Assembly: GCA_034387635.1 (NCBI GenBank)
Contig: JAOANU010000013.1
Span: 248,001-312,000 of the forward strand
DNA length: 64,000 nucleotides
Origin: Rhodosporidiobolus odoratus
Lineage: Eukaryota > Basidiomycota > Microbotryomycetes > Sporidiobolales > Sporidiobolaceae
Direction of reading: 5' to 3'
Shown here: positions 1 through 10,600 of the stretch, one piece after another
How the letters are laid out: every line of letters begins with the position of its first letter
Numbering within the stretch: position 1 is the stretch's first letter
Translations under genes and position numbers: made by a program
Notes under the pieces: generated by a model
Databases searched by the model: none
Seen by the model: only the letters and a program-made list of their open reading frames with translations
What the model was told of the DNA's origin: nothing

Positions 1-288
1 GGAGACGTATGAGGTGCCGCTGAGCAGCATTTTGGCTTAGAGTGCTGGTGGAACGTCGTTTTTCACGATCACTTCTGGCCTTGCTGCTCGTAATAGTGCT
101 TCAGGTAGGTATCAGCGTGCATATTCTCGGAAGGCGACATCAAGAACGCTACAGGAGGGTAAGTGCTAAATGGGGTGCACAGGGGCTGATGAGGAAACTG
201 AGGATTCGCAGACAGTTATTCTTGCTGGGTACTCTGATGAGACTCGGGGACTTAGTCGCTGTGTATATTTTCAGATACTTCAGTCACT

Positions 289-1186
289 TCACGCCGTGGC
301 TTGTAAAATGACATACCCGTAGGGAAAAGAAGGCGCGTCACTCCAAGCTCTGACCAAGCTTTCGGCGCTGTGTGTCCATCTCGCCCAACCGTGCGTCTGA
401 CACTCGTGCGTCCATAGGTCCTGGAGATTCCAGTATTCTTGAGAAACGTGGAAGTCTCGCAAGCTTGTCCCTAGGATTCGGAAATAGGCGGGGTCTTTGG
501 GCGTATTGCTGCTGGAAGGCCGCGCTACGAGGGCTGCCGAGTGAAACAGCTCAAAGGCGAGAGCTTTCCTAGTCACTGAGTACTGCGTCTTAACGATGGC
601 AACGGAAGTCAAGAGATCGAGCAGGTCGTGATCCTGCAGTCAAGAAACTGTGCCTACCAAGCGATCTTTCCATACCTGCTCAGCCCCAAAACGAGCTTGT
701 GTCTTCAGTGCACCGAGACCAGGATTTGCGGTGCGTGCTAGGAGCTCGTGACTGTTCAGGCAAGTTGCAAGGGTGAACAGATGAAGAGGCGCGGAAATGC
801 TTTTGGCTTCGACTTTCCTGCTACGTCAAGAGTCAGCCACGCGGCAGTACCGGAGAATAGTTCTCGTACCAGATACGCGTCTCGATAACCTGCCTGATCA
901 CCTGGCTGTCGTACTTGTCTCCTAGCTCAGCGAGCTTTTCCCACTCACTCTCGTCAAGCTTCTCAAGCACTCCCCCCTTGTTCCCTCCTTCGCCGGCAAG
1001 CACGGCTAAATACACCCTCATCTCTTGCTCCATCTCCGCGACGGTGACAGAGTTATCCTGAGACGAGGACGAGGGGAGGGAAAGCATATCGGCGAAGACC
1101 TTGCTGTTGACACTGAGCACGGCGCGGGAGGCGGTAAGCGCGACGGGAGGACTGTCGGAGGTGAGAATAGTGATTGTGTCGTTCAT
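289..1186 (-). CDS. BTB/POZ-like domain protein, three exons
   Basis: The first exon (1186 to about 880) starts at an ATG and encodes a BTB-like fold: a beta start (TITILTSDSPP), the segment RAVLSVNSKVFADMLSLP typical of BTB proteins, and a later AELGDKYDSQVIRQVIE helix. A first intron (GTACGA donor, about 45 bases) joins in frame to an exon reading ISAPLHLFTLATCLNSHELL. A second short intron (GTATGG donor) leads to a last exon ending at 289. The last two exons stay open for more than 160 codons and look helical. BTB proteins of this kind usually act through protein-protein contacts, for example as cullin-3 adaptors, but no partner can be read here. The first acceptor is a tandem TAGCAG, so either AG gives the same frame. 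BTB-like identity is likely; the function is unknown. Confidence 0.6.
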
Positions 1187-1417
1187 GGTGAGGGTGATGG
1201 CGGGCTTGAAGTGACGGAAGCGAGAGGGAGAAAGAAAAAAGCCGTGCGCCGAGCAATCGTCGACCTTCTCAAGTCGGTAGAAGCTTCTCTAGATCGCTTG
1301 TACAAGACCTCGAGGTAGCCTGTTTGCAGCACTTACGGAAAGCAGTAGTCAGCAGCTCACCGGACTGACTGTTCACCTCGAGGTCCCGGTGAAATAAAGT
1401 GTCTGTTCCCACCCATA

Positions 1418-4337
1418 CTAGCACACCTTCCTCGCGGCATCCGCCAGTACACCATCCTTATCCTGGGTCATCCCGGCATACACCCCGCAGCCCTTTAAGC
1501 CGTTCTGTCCCGCGTAACCGCCTTTTACGGCGAAAGAGTCGGCGTCGTCGTCTGCGAGTGAAAGCGAAGGGTTAGCTTGTGGTGAGAAAGGAGCCTCGCT
1601 CGCTGGCCAGACCGCGCCTCTCGCGACCAGCAGAAGTACTAGGAAGAGCTCTGGAGATTGTGGTACGGACACGGAAGACGAACTCACAAGCAATGAAAAG
1701 CTGATTGCTCTTCCCGTACAAGAAGGGTGTCGAGGTGCAGTTGTCGAAAGTATACTCCATGGATCCGGCCTGCTCGGATTGTTTGCCGTCAGTATCATAG
1801 CGAGGCAAAACGGCTTCTTACAAGGAAAGAACGCACCTCAGCCTGAATGTCATCCCAGCTTACAGACCCGTCCTTCGCATCGAGTGTTTTGCTGGCGGTT
1901 TGGTAGATACTCGAAGAGGCGCCATCTACACCACCACCGTCTTTAAAGTCGGCGACCTGCGGGCACCGAGCATTCGCGGGGTAAGCTATTGCTCCGTGTT
2001 GACCGGAGGGTGAAGGTGAGAACGCACATTCCATGCATAGCCGTAGCTAGCCAAACCGAGCAGAATCTGTGGGTCATAATGTAGACGGTGAGTATCAGCT
2101 GGAGCGAAGCCATCCTTGTTAGATTCGAGCAAAGGCACCTTCTCCGCTGGGAACTTGGCATCTATCCATGCCTGGACTGTAGAGGGGATAGCAAAGGTCG
2201 AGCCCGAGGGTGCACATTTCGAGTCATATGCCTGAACGTAGGCGAGAAGGAGGAATCAGAAGGTCAGCATTGGCCGGAACAGAGCCTTGAGCATCGCGAT
2301 ACGATGGGAAGGCGACGAACAAAGTTGGGTCCGGTAGTCTTGGAAGAATAGGTGATCGAGTCGTAGGTCATGATGAGGATCCAGTCGAGGACTGTACGTA
2401 TGCAGCGGATCAGCGTCCGCTGTGTAGGTGTAGAGTCTGAATCGTAGAGTGCGCGGTAACCAAATCTTGAGATCAACTTACCACCTCCGATCTCGCTCAG
2501 ATCCGAAGAGGGGTTACCATCCGCTCCAACCCAGGGTGTAGACGATGTATCGGCCGCAATAAACTTGTCCTTGCCAATCTTTTCTCGTAGTGCTTTGACG
2601 AATGACAAGAGGTTGTTCAGGTCATTCGCAGCGTCGACTGTGTGGGTCCAGACGTCAGCGCATTTGCGCAAAGGTGAATAGGTACATACACGGGTATGGA
2701 CGAAGAAGAAAGAATGAGAAAAAGCAGCGTACAATCTTCGGTGTTGCCCGCTTTGCCAGCTGTGAGGAGGACAAGGTCAGACCCATGCCGCCAGTTTACG
2801 AAGCAGACCAGGACGTACGATACTCCCAGTCAATATCGATACCATCGAAGCCGTAGTCGTCCATTGCGGTTGCTAGGGTATTGACGAAGTCGGAGCGGGA
2901 AGTGTCGGTCGCCACGAGTTTCCTGCGGAATCGTCAAAGGCAGGATTCGTCAGGCGCCCGGTCTTTGCATGTCACACCGAGAGAGGAGGACGTCGAAGTA
3001 AAGAACGCTTGAAACCCACGTAAAGGTATTTGACCCGCTCCACCCTCCTACAGTAAGAATCGCCTTGCAATTTGCCTTCTGAGCCGCAGCGACCCATTCC
3101 TGCGCTCGAAGGCCCAATGAGTCTCGGTTTGAGTATAACCTCGAGTATAACCCCGAGAAAGAGCCGTACCTTGGCCTGTCCGTCCGTTGACTCGCCCATT
3201 GTGAGCTTTCCCTTCTCTTCCGCCGTGCCTGGAACAGCCGTGAACCAGTAGCAAATGTCGTACTTGTCGAATTTCGTATCAGCGACCGACATTCCGACCC
3301 TGTAGGATGATGCTTAGTGAGGCTTGGTCTCGAGAGGCGACGAAGCGGAGAGTTCTGGGACTGACCAATTCTCCCAGAACCCAGCAATCATACCAGTTCC
3401 TCCTGCACCTCCTCCTCCTCCACCTCCACCGCCACCAGACGAGCTTGCTGATGCACCGGAGCTCGTCTTGGTAGCACTCCCTGCGGCTGACCCGCCCCCG
3501 GAAGTCTTGCTGCCGCCTCCTTCCGATCCTTTCCCTGAGCCACCCGCTGCGCTTGACCCTGACCCCGAGCCGGATCCCGCTCCAGATCCAGATCCCGACC
3601 CTGAGCCCGTGCCAGCAGATTCACCCGAGCTTCCCGAGCTGCCACTTGTCGAGTCACTACCGCTCGAGCTGGCCGAATCTCGGAAGAAGAACCAGTAAGC
3701 TCCTCCAGCGAGGATGAGCACTATGACAAGGATGACACCGCCGATGATAAGGTTGTTATTGTTGTTGTCTGGAGGAGGTCCGCCAGCGCCGCCTCGTCGT
3801 CGCTTGCTTTTCCGTCGTCGGTGATGACCCTGCGTTGAGAACCGTCAGTTGTGTCGAACGCAAGGCGGGGAGCGTCTTGATGCTCCGTCCTCGTGTACTC
3901 CTGCAGAGCACAGTTACGCGCAGACCGAATGGTGAAGAGGGAAGGAGAGAAGGAAGGGAGGAGGGAAGGAAGGAAACGCCTGAAAAGAAGCGAGCATGAC
4001 TACGCACCCCAATAAGCGAATCCTCATCACTGTCCCGCCTTCCACCGCCATGTCTCCGTGACCTTCGATGCCGTGGTTCGTCGTCGTCGCTGCTCTCGTC
4101 GCTTGTGTCGGTGTCCTCATCCGAGTGACCCATCCCTTCTTTCCGCCTTCGCCGGCGCCCACCACTATCTTCACTCTCGCTACTATGCCTCCGCCGCCGC
4201 GAGCTCCGTTTCTCATCTCGGCTGTCGTCGGAAGAACCGGTTGAAGGTGAATCGTCGTTGTCGGAACCGGACGTCGAGGGAAGGGTGTCTGTCGAGTCGT
4301 CAGAGTCGCTGTGTGGTCGTCGGTGGTGTCGCGCCAT
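1418..4337 (-). CDS. GH18 chitinase, type II membrane-anchored, many introns
   Basis: The product is a chitin-degrading glycoside hydrolase of family 18. The ATG at 4337 opens a cytosolic tail rich in Arg, Ser and Asp (RRRRHSSESEDSGGRRRR). One membrane span (LIIGGVILVIVLMLILAGG, near 3750-3700) follows, then a long Gly/Ser linker around 3400-3690. The catalytic domain begins at MIAGFWENWS, continues with the substrate-barrel strand ANCKAILTVGGWSGS, and carries the GH18 signature DGIDIDWEY (DxxDxDxE) at about 2821-2846, with the Glu as proton donor. Later strands (WILIMTYDS, GLASYGYAWNV) and the C-terminal exon GGYAGQNGLKGCGVYAGMTQDKDG also fit GH18. I count roughly ten introns. A type II anchor instead of a cleaved signal peptide suggests a wall or plasma-membrane role in remodelling rather than secretion. 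The exact exon ends were not all fixed. Confidence 0.88.
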
Positions 4338-4784
4338 GTCGAAAGTAGCCTTCAGACAGACCTTCAGAGCTCAGCAAGTGGGTACGAAAGCTGCACAAGC
4401 AGCACGAGGTGCTGCAAGAGTCGCGTACGGGGACTCCGCGGGCAAGAGATCAAAAGGAGGCACCGCACTTCTTCGCCATGGAAAAGCAGCTTTTCTGCTG
4501 GACGCTTGACGCCAGTGTAGGCTGGGCGAGCTACTGAGGGCGCAATGCTGGACGCCTAGGTACGGATCCATGGAATAGGCGGCTCGGCAGAAAGAAAGGA
4601 AAATGCTCCGAGCACCGGGAAAGCGACAGCCCAGAGCTATACGACGGGGGCCTCTGCCGAAGCGAACCGTGAACCTGTGCGTTCTAGTTCATGGTCACGC
4701 AGCAGCTTGTGGGTGAACGCAAGCTGTTGAGGTCTCGGTTGCCAGTCGTTATGTAGTACCTCGTCTCAGTGCTGTCGAACCGGG
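4338..4784. other. Divergent intergenic region
   Basis: This holds the upstream regions of the chitinase (-) and the following plus-strand gene. Short open frames run through it, but none looks like a conserved protein. Confidence 0.5.
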
Positions 4785-5923
4785 TTGTGCTGCTTGAACT
4801 GCCGCCAGGACTGCTCAGACTCGTCGCAGGTACGCGTTCATCTGCCCTCACCCTCGTCCCACGTCTCGAATGACCTATACTCTATTTCATCAGTCAACCT
4901 CCCGCAAGCCTCTCTCGCCTCTCTCGCCTCTCTCGCCTCTCTCGCCTGCGTGAATAGCAGTTGCAAGGACGTAGCAGTGTCGGCGCTCTACGACTCATCT
5001 GTCATTGAAGGGCAGAAAGCTATGGACTGCTGGACGAGGACTTGGGATAGTTGGGTAACGCCTTGGACCGCTGTCGAGGTCAAGAAGGGCAAGAGAAAGG
5101 TGCCGAGGATCGAAAAGGTGCGCAGTCGTGCCGTTCACATCTCGCGACTCGCAACCTAATGATGCTAGTACAGCTCTCCGTCGAGGACCCAAGTCAAAAT
5201 CAAGAATTGCATGATCCCGGTCTTCGCGGTTGCATCGAAGCAGGTGTCTTCGACAGCCTTACGTCGCTCCATTTCGCCGACTGCCAGACGGAAAAACACT
5301 CTCTGGCTGCCCTGCTCGGCCCTCGGTCTCGAGTTGGCTCTCAGCTGCGCAACCTCACCCTCGACATGTTCGTCTCCCGGTCACTCGCTGGGCGCTTCAT
5401 ACTGCAGCTGCAGGTCTTCGTGCCGTTCGTGTCCGTTGTCGACACGGTCTGCGCATTCAACGCACCCAGGCTTGAACCGGGGGACGCTGTCGAGCCAGTA
5501 CTCTCTCTGGACAAGAAGACGCAACACCGCTGCGCAACGGATCTTGACTACCTGGACGACAACATTGTCGTCTCCAGCTTCCTCGAGGAAACGAACTGTG
5601 AGACTTTTGCTATGCAGGCTGCGCCCACCGCCTACCCTCAGGTCGACTTACTCGTACGCACAGGTTTATCGCTTCGCATCCTGCCTCCCTTGTCTTAGAC
5701 TGACATTCAGCTCCTACAGCTCTGGCGCGACTCGTCCCATCAAACCCGCCCGGCTAAATATAGTCGTCACCGGAATACAGAACCCTCTCGTGTAGCGCGA
5801 TCCAGACTGGAGCCGCCCAACCCTCGCAGAGCAGGCATTGGCAAATTTCAAAGTATACAAAGTACCGCTGCTGGAGACGCTTGATCTAAGAGAGGTCGAG
5901 ATCATGTGGCCGAAGACATCGTA
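4785..5923 (+). CDS. Unrecognised leucine-rich protein (F-box/LRR style)
   Basis: The gene is not recognised by family. Three coding blocks can be seen. One reads VSALYDSSVIEGQKAMD (about 4977-5118). A long block (about 5180-5660) reads GCIEAGVFDSLTSLHF and SQLRNLTLDMF. A terminal exon ends with VPLLETLDLREVEIMWP and a stop at 5921-5923. The pattern of short Leu-rich strands (LTSLHF, LRNLTL, LETLDL) resembles the LRR half of fungal F-box proteins, but no F-box is visible. Introns with GTRCG donors and CAG/TAG acceptors separate the blocks. The true start is uncertain; 4785 is only the first plausible ATG. A 9-base tandem repeat lies in the first intron or exon. Confidence 0.45.
4912..4947. 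repeat. Tandem repeat, 9-base unit x4
   Basis: Four perfect copies of ctctcgcct. If translated they give repeated Leu-Ala-Ser. They more likely lie in an intron of the surrounding gene. Confidence 0.85.
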
Positions 5924-6145
5924 GGGTGGAGATGAAGGATGAATCCTTTCCTCTCTCGCTTGAACTGCAAAGGATTCTTCCCGAACCGTGCTGACCTTTG
6001 CCAACTGGTCTATTGTGGACCCGTTCAGCTAGAGCCAAATCCAGGATGGTGCTACCCTTCTCATCTCCCTCGCAATTGTTTGCTACCCTTGTGTTCCCAT
6101 TTGCCCTCTGTATTCTCTATATTACATTCAGTCTACACAGGAAGG

Positions 6146-6724
6146 ATGAGCTTCACTGCTCTGGGGTTCAACCCGGACGGTGTGTCTCTTCTCGTTCCCT
6201 CATCACTCTTGCTCACCTTTTCCTCCGCAGACTTCCTCACCCGCGATGGCGGTTACGGCGACCCACGGACTCCCTCGCGCGACCCTTTCGATGACGGCCA
6301 CACACACAACGATGCTTCGCCATCTCACCACTCCTCCCTCAACCTCCGCCTCCTTGCCATCCTCCTCCCAACCCTCGCACTCTTCTTCACCCTCTTCCTC
6401 ATTCTCTTCCTCTTCCTCAAGATCCGCGGCGTCAAGAAACGTGTCGAGCGGGAGAAAAGAGATAGGGAGCTCAAAGAGCTGGAAAGGAGGGAGAGGGATT
6501 TGATGCTGCTTCAGAATCTGGAAAGGGAGATGGAGAGGGGCGAGGGATGGAGGTATCCGCCTGTGCCAGCGCCGACGTACAAGTATGAGGATTGGCTCGG
6601 TCATAGGCATCACGGGCACCGGAGGCATCGCCACTACTGCGACGAGGAGGAAGAACCGAAGTACCAGAGGAGAAGGGCAATCTGCGAAGGGAGGAAAGGG
6701 TGTCAATGCGGGTGTGGGAGCTAA
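6146..6724 (+). CDS. Small single-span membrane protein with His/Arg-rich tail
   Basis: The ATG at 6146 opens a 34-base exon. A 51-base intron (GTGTGT to CGCAG) joins in frame to a second exon ending at 6724. The product is about 175 residues: a short polar N-terminus, one strongly hydrophobic span (LLAILLPTLALFFTLFLILF), a charged coiled-coil-like stretch (REKRDRELKELERRERDLML), then a His/Arg-rich segment (GHRHHGHRRHRHYC) and a Cys-containing end (GCQCGCGS). No known family is recognised. The His-rich and CxCxC-like tail could bind metal, but this is only inferred. The region just upstream (5940-6145) is open in frame but has no convincing coding character. Confidence 0.6.
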   Translation: MSFTALGFNPDGVSLLVPSSLLLTFSSADFLTRDGGYGDPRTPSRDPFDDGHTHNDASPSHHSSLNLRLLAILLPTLALFFTLFLILFLFLKIRGVKKRVEREKRDRELKELERRERDLMLLQNLEREMERGEGWRYPPVPAPTYKYEDWLGHRHHGHRRHRHYCDEEEEPKYQRRRAICEGRKGCQCGCGS

Positions 6725-7168
6725 GGGCGGAGCAGGGGCGCGCGGGACACTATGATCCGGCAGGAAGGGCGTGGAAGCGCATAAGGTGCGCTGTAGCACG
6801 AGTGGTGACGAGGACGAGACTGCAATGGCCTTTTCCTCGTGGCTTCCGCAGCCGTTGGACCGTTGACCCTGGCGCGGGTACCAGCTTTTCGGAGTGACTC
6901 GGGTCCGGGTGATGCTGCAGCAGTCGTGCTACTTGTTGCTCGCTTGGACAACTTCCGAAAAGGCGAACCTTCGCGACCTGGCTGTTTTTCGCGGACTGAC
7001 TTCCGCTATCTCGACTAGCCTGATTCGCTCAGCCTTCGCCGTCAAGGCTTAATCTGAGCTCCTAGCTTCGCTATAGCAGGCTAGCTCTGTGGCGTCATTA
7101 CTTCTGATTAGATTTGGCTGTTTTTGCCTCTTTTCGCTTCGCGCTGACCTCGTTCTCCTCGCGAGACA
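6725..7168. other. Intergenic region
   Basis: Tail of the upstream gene and promoter of the AFG1-type gene. No further gene or structured element is seen. Confidence 0.5.
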
Positions 7169-10100
7169 ATGCTTTCATCAAGAACCCGTATAGCAACGAG
7201 CTTACCGCACTGCACCCCCGCCCGATCAACGCCGCGCGCCGTTACTTCGTTTCGCCACCGCTACCTCACTTCGGCCGCAATCACTCGCGCTTCACCCACC
7301 AACGACGCAACCGAGATCGAGGTCACGGACCCGCTATGGCTGTATTACTCGATGGTAGCACGGGGCAAGATTAAGAAGGACGAAGATCAGCTTAGAGCGC
7401 TCGTCCAGGTGCGTCCCTCTTCGTATTCATCAGTTGCTGATTTCGCAATATCGGCTGACGCGATTAGCGGTCCAGCTTCGCAAATTACACGAGACTCTAT
7501 TAGACTACCAACCACCTGTGCGACTCGTTACTCTTCTCGAATCTCTTCGCTCCCTTCCTTCGCCGACCGATTCTTCCCCCACTTCCCCTCCGGCTCTACC
7601 CGCATGGCCATTTCGCCGGTCGCCACTTTCGACACTAGGTATGGGTCTGTCAGAGGAAGAGGAGACGGAACGAAGGCGATTGGCGGGATTGTCGGAGAAG
7701 GAAAAGACGACGCAAATTGTCAAGGTGTTGAAGGCGAATGAGGGACTGGAGAACCTGGATACACCGAAGGGATTCCTGCTCACTGGGCCGCCGGGAACGG
7801 GGAAGAGGTGCGCTTCTCATCGTGACACAGGATGGAGCTAAGTGCACTGGCTGACCTGCGGTTCCTTCCTCCACGCAGCTTCCTGATGGACCTTTTCTTT
7901 CAATCTCTTCCGGTACCGCACAAAGTGCGCGTACACTACCATGCCTTCCTGCTCTCTCTGTACCAGTCAGTACGTCGTCGCTCCGTGAACCGTAATCACC
8001 GCCATCTTCTCTCTGACTGTCGACAGCCGAGTCAGGCGGACTGCCCCCTCCAGCCGGTCTTTGCCCGTTTACTGGTTCACGCTGATTGGCCTATCTCTCT
8101 ACAGATACACCGTGCTCTCGAGAAGCAACGACTGGCAAACGAAGAAGAAGAGCGGGCCATGAATGAGCTGTATCAGAACGGCAACAATAAGGGATACCCA
8201 TGGAGTAGGCGGGAGGAAATGAAGGCTAGAGCGATTAGCAAGGGCTGGTACGTCTTTCGCGCCTGTCTAACACATGTTGGGTATTGCTTACACGCCCGAC
8301 CACCCTTTTTCCTGGCAGGCAGAGCGTCTTCGCGGGTTTGCTGCACTTCGCGCATCCGACCCCGTAGCCAAGACAGCTAAACCGCTTACTTCGCAGGCGG
8401 CCGATCTGCTCACGACGCCGACCTGAACACGCGTGACTTCGTCCTCGCCCAGGTTGCCCTCGAATTGATCAAAAAGGAAGGCTGGCTCTTGGCTTTCGAT
8501 GAGGTGCAACTGGTTGACATTGCAGGTGCTGGGCTGGTTAGTCGGGTCATGAGCTGGTACTGGCGATTGGGCGGCGTGGTGGTGGCGACGAGTAACCGGG
8601 TACCGGACGGTGAGTAGCGCATCACTTCAGCCTTTTCCTGCCAGCGCTTCGCAGTGTCTAACAGCTGACGTTACTGCTCTTCCCGTTAGACCTATACAAG
8701 CAAGGCATCCAACGACAGACCCTCTCTCCTTTCCTTACTGCGCTCGCTCATCGCTCGCCTGTCATCGACCTCTCCGCTTCACAAACCGACTATCGCCTCG
8801 TAGCCCGTTCCCAGCAGCCTCTGTCAGCCGACAACGATGCCAAAGTGCCTGGAGACTTTGGATCCCCACAAGCCTGGCAGCGATGGGGAACAAGATCCCG
8901 AGGATGGCACGTGAAAGGGAAAGACGACGAGGCTTGGACAGAAGCGCTGCGATGGGTGGTGGGCGATGTTGTGGGCCGGGAGAAGACGCTGAGCGTGTAT
9001 GGCAGGGAAGTGCAGGTGCCATGGGTCTCAGGAGGGGTTGCGAGGTTTACCTTCAAGGAACTGTGCGAGAAGCCGTTGGGACCGGCGGACTATATCTCGC
9101 TTGGTTCAGAATTCGTACGTCCCCCTCTCACTGACTATGCAACGAGACGAGCTCTGATATCGCCGCTCCTCGGTAGCACACGATCATCATCGACGATATT
9201 CCGGTACTGCCCCTCAACGCGAAGAACGAGGCTCGGAGGTTAATCACGCTGCTCGATGCTTTGTGTACGCACGACTTGCTTCCTCGCGCCCTGATGTTGT
9301 CAGACACTGATGATTGGAACGCTATAGACGAGACCAAGACCCGACTCCTCGCTTTTGCGGCTGCGCCAATCGACGCTCTCTTCTTCCCCGACGCCATCGG
9401 ATCTTCGCCTCCTCCGCTCGAACTCGAGGGACCTGACTTCTTCGAAGCCTCTGGACCCAGTGCCGCTTCTTCATCGAACCTCACCTCTTCCAGCTTCTCC
9501 GGCTCACAAGCTCCAGGCTCTTCCGGTCCTGTTCATACCCTCGACCCTTCTCTGTTCTCCCTGCCTCCTACCTCCGCTCTTGCGAAATCTCCCTCGAAGC
9601 GCTACGAGGCCATCGACGCTGCCGGCGAGATTACTGACTCTCTTGTGGAAGAGATGCTTGGCGACGTTCAGCAAGACCTCGAAGCGCCTTATCGACCCAA
9701 CATCTCGTCTTACAACGAGAGTGCCGATGTTGAAGCCTATGACCGAGCGAGCGAGCGTGAGCGGGTGGAGATTAGGGAACAACGCAAGAGGGAGATCAGG
9801 GCGGAGCTAGAGCAAAAGTCGCGGCAGCCGATTCATCCGAGTGCAGCTACGCCTAGCTTCCAATCTCTTGCCATCTTTACCGGTTCGTCACCTCGTTTCA
9901 GGCTGAGCAAAGGACAGCGACTGATACTTCCGAGCGGATGCAGGCGAAGAAGAGCGCTTTGCGTACAAGCGAGCGGTTTCTCGCGTTCACGAGATGTCGA
10001 GCGCAGAATACCTCGTCACCGCTGTCCACTCTCCGTTACCCTCAGCTATCCGGTCATGGGAAACGTCCGACTCATCTCTCGTATCTGCAGCCTCATCACC

Positions 10101-10392
10101 CTCTTCCCCCGCTCGCCACTCAGTCGGCGAAAAAACGATCCTTCCATCCGGCGACGACGAGCGACTCAGTGGCGTGCTCAACCCAGCCGACTTGCGAGCC
10201 AAATGGCCTAAAGGGACTCCTCGAGAGGGGATCGAGGTCGATGTGCGGGAAGACGGACGGGAAGCAAAACCGGCGCCGGCGAAGATCGCTGAGGCGCATA
10301 TTTGGGGGATTGTGGAGAGTTGGGGGAAGAAGGCGGGCAGGTGGGGGAAGGGTGCGAGGGCCTATGAGGAGGAGGGGAAGGAGAAGGAATAG
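7169..10392 (+). CDS. AFG1: AFG1-family mitochondrial ATPase (LACE1/ZapE type)
   Basis: AFG1 proteins are mitochondrial AAA-related ATPases linked to inner-membrane protein quality control. The start at 7169 gives a basic, Ser/Arg-rich leader (MLSSRTRIATS) of mitochondrial type, followed by DPLWLYYSMVARGKIKKDEDQ. The P-loop GPPGTGK is at about 7785-7805. HYHAFLLSLYQ, the Walker B motif LLAFDEVQLVDIA (about 8490) and the sensor VVVATSNRVPDD (about 8575-8610) follow in order, as in AFG1. Next come IIIDDIPVLPLNAKNEARR, a long acidic and Ser/Pro-rich insertion, and the family C-terminal block ERFAYKRAVSRVHEMSSAEY at about 9955-10010. About eight short introns are needed. The Ser/Pro-rich insertion near 9420-9600 is longer than I would expect for the family. 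The family call is firm; individual exon ends are approximate. Confidence 0.88.
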
Positions 10393-10600
10393 AGACACAG
10401 ACGGAAAAAGGGAGCTGTGAAAGGTGGAAGGATATGAGGTATATATATTGCGCCTCCCTGCTAGACAGCCCCGGCCGTTCTGCCAATCAACGAGCTCAAG
10501 GTCACTTTCTACGCAGACCCGTTCACAAAGCTGTCGTCCTTGAATTGAACAGCTCGCCTGCTCACTGCAATCGGAAACTTCGCGATCAGCTGCAAGTAAT

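Noticed and set aside
3324..3698. Long Pro/Asp-rich open frame on the plus strand
   Set aside because: It is the reverse of the Gly/Ser linker of the chitinase. Low complexity keeps several frames open.
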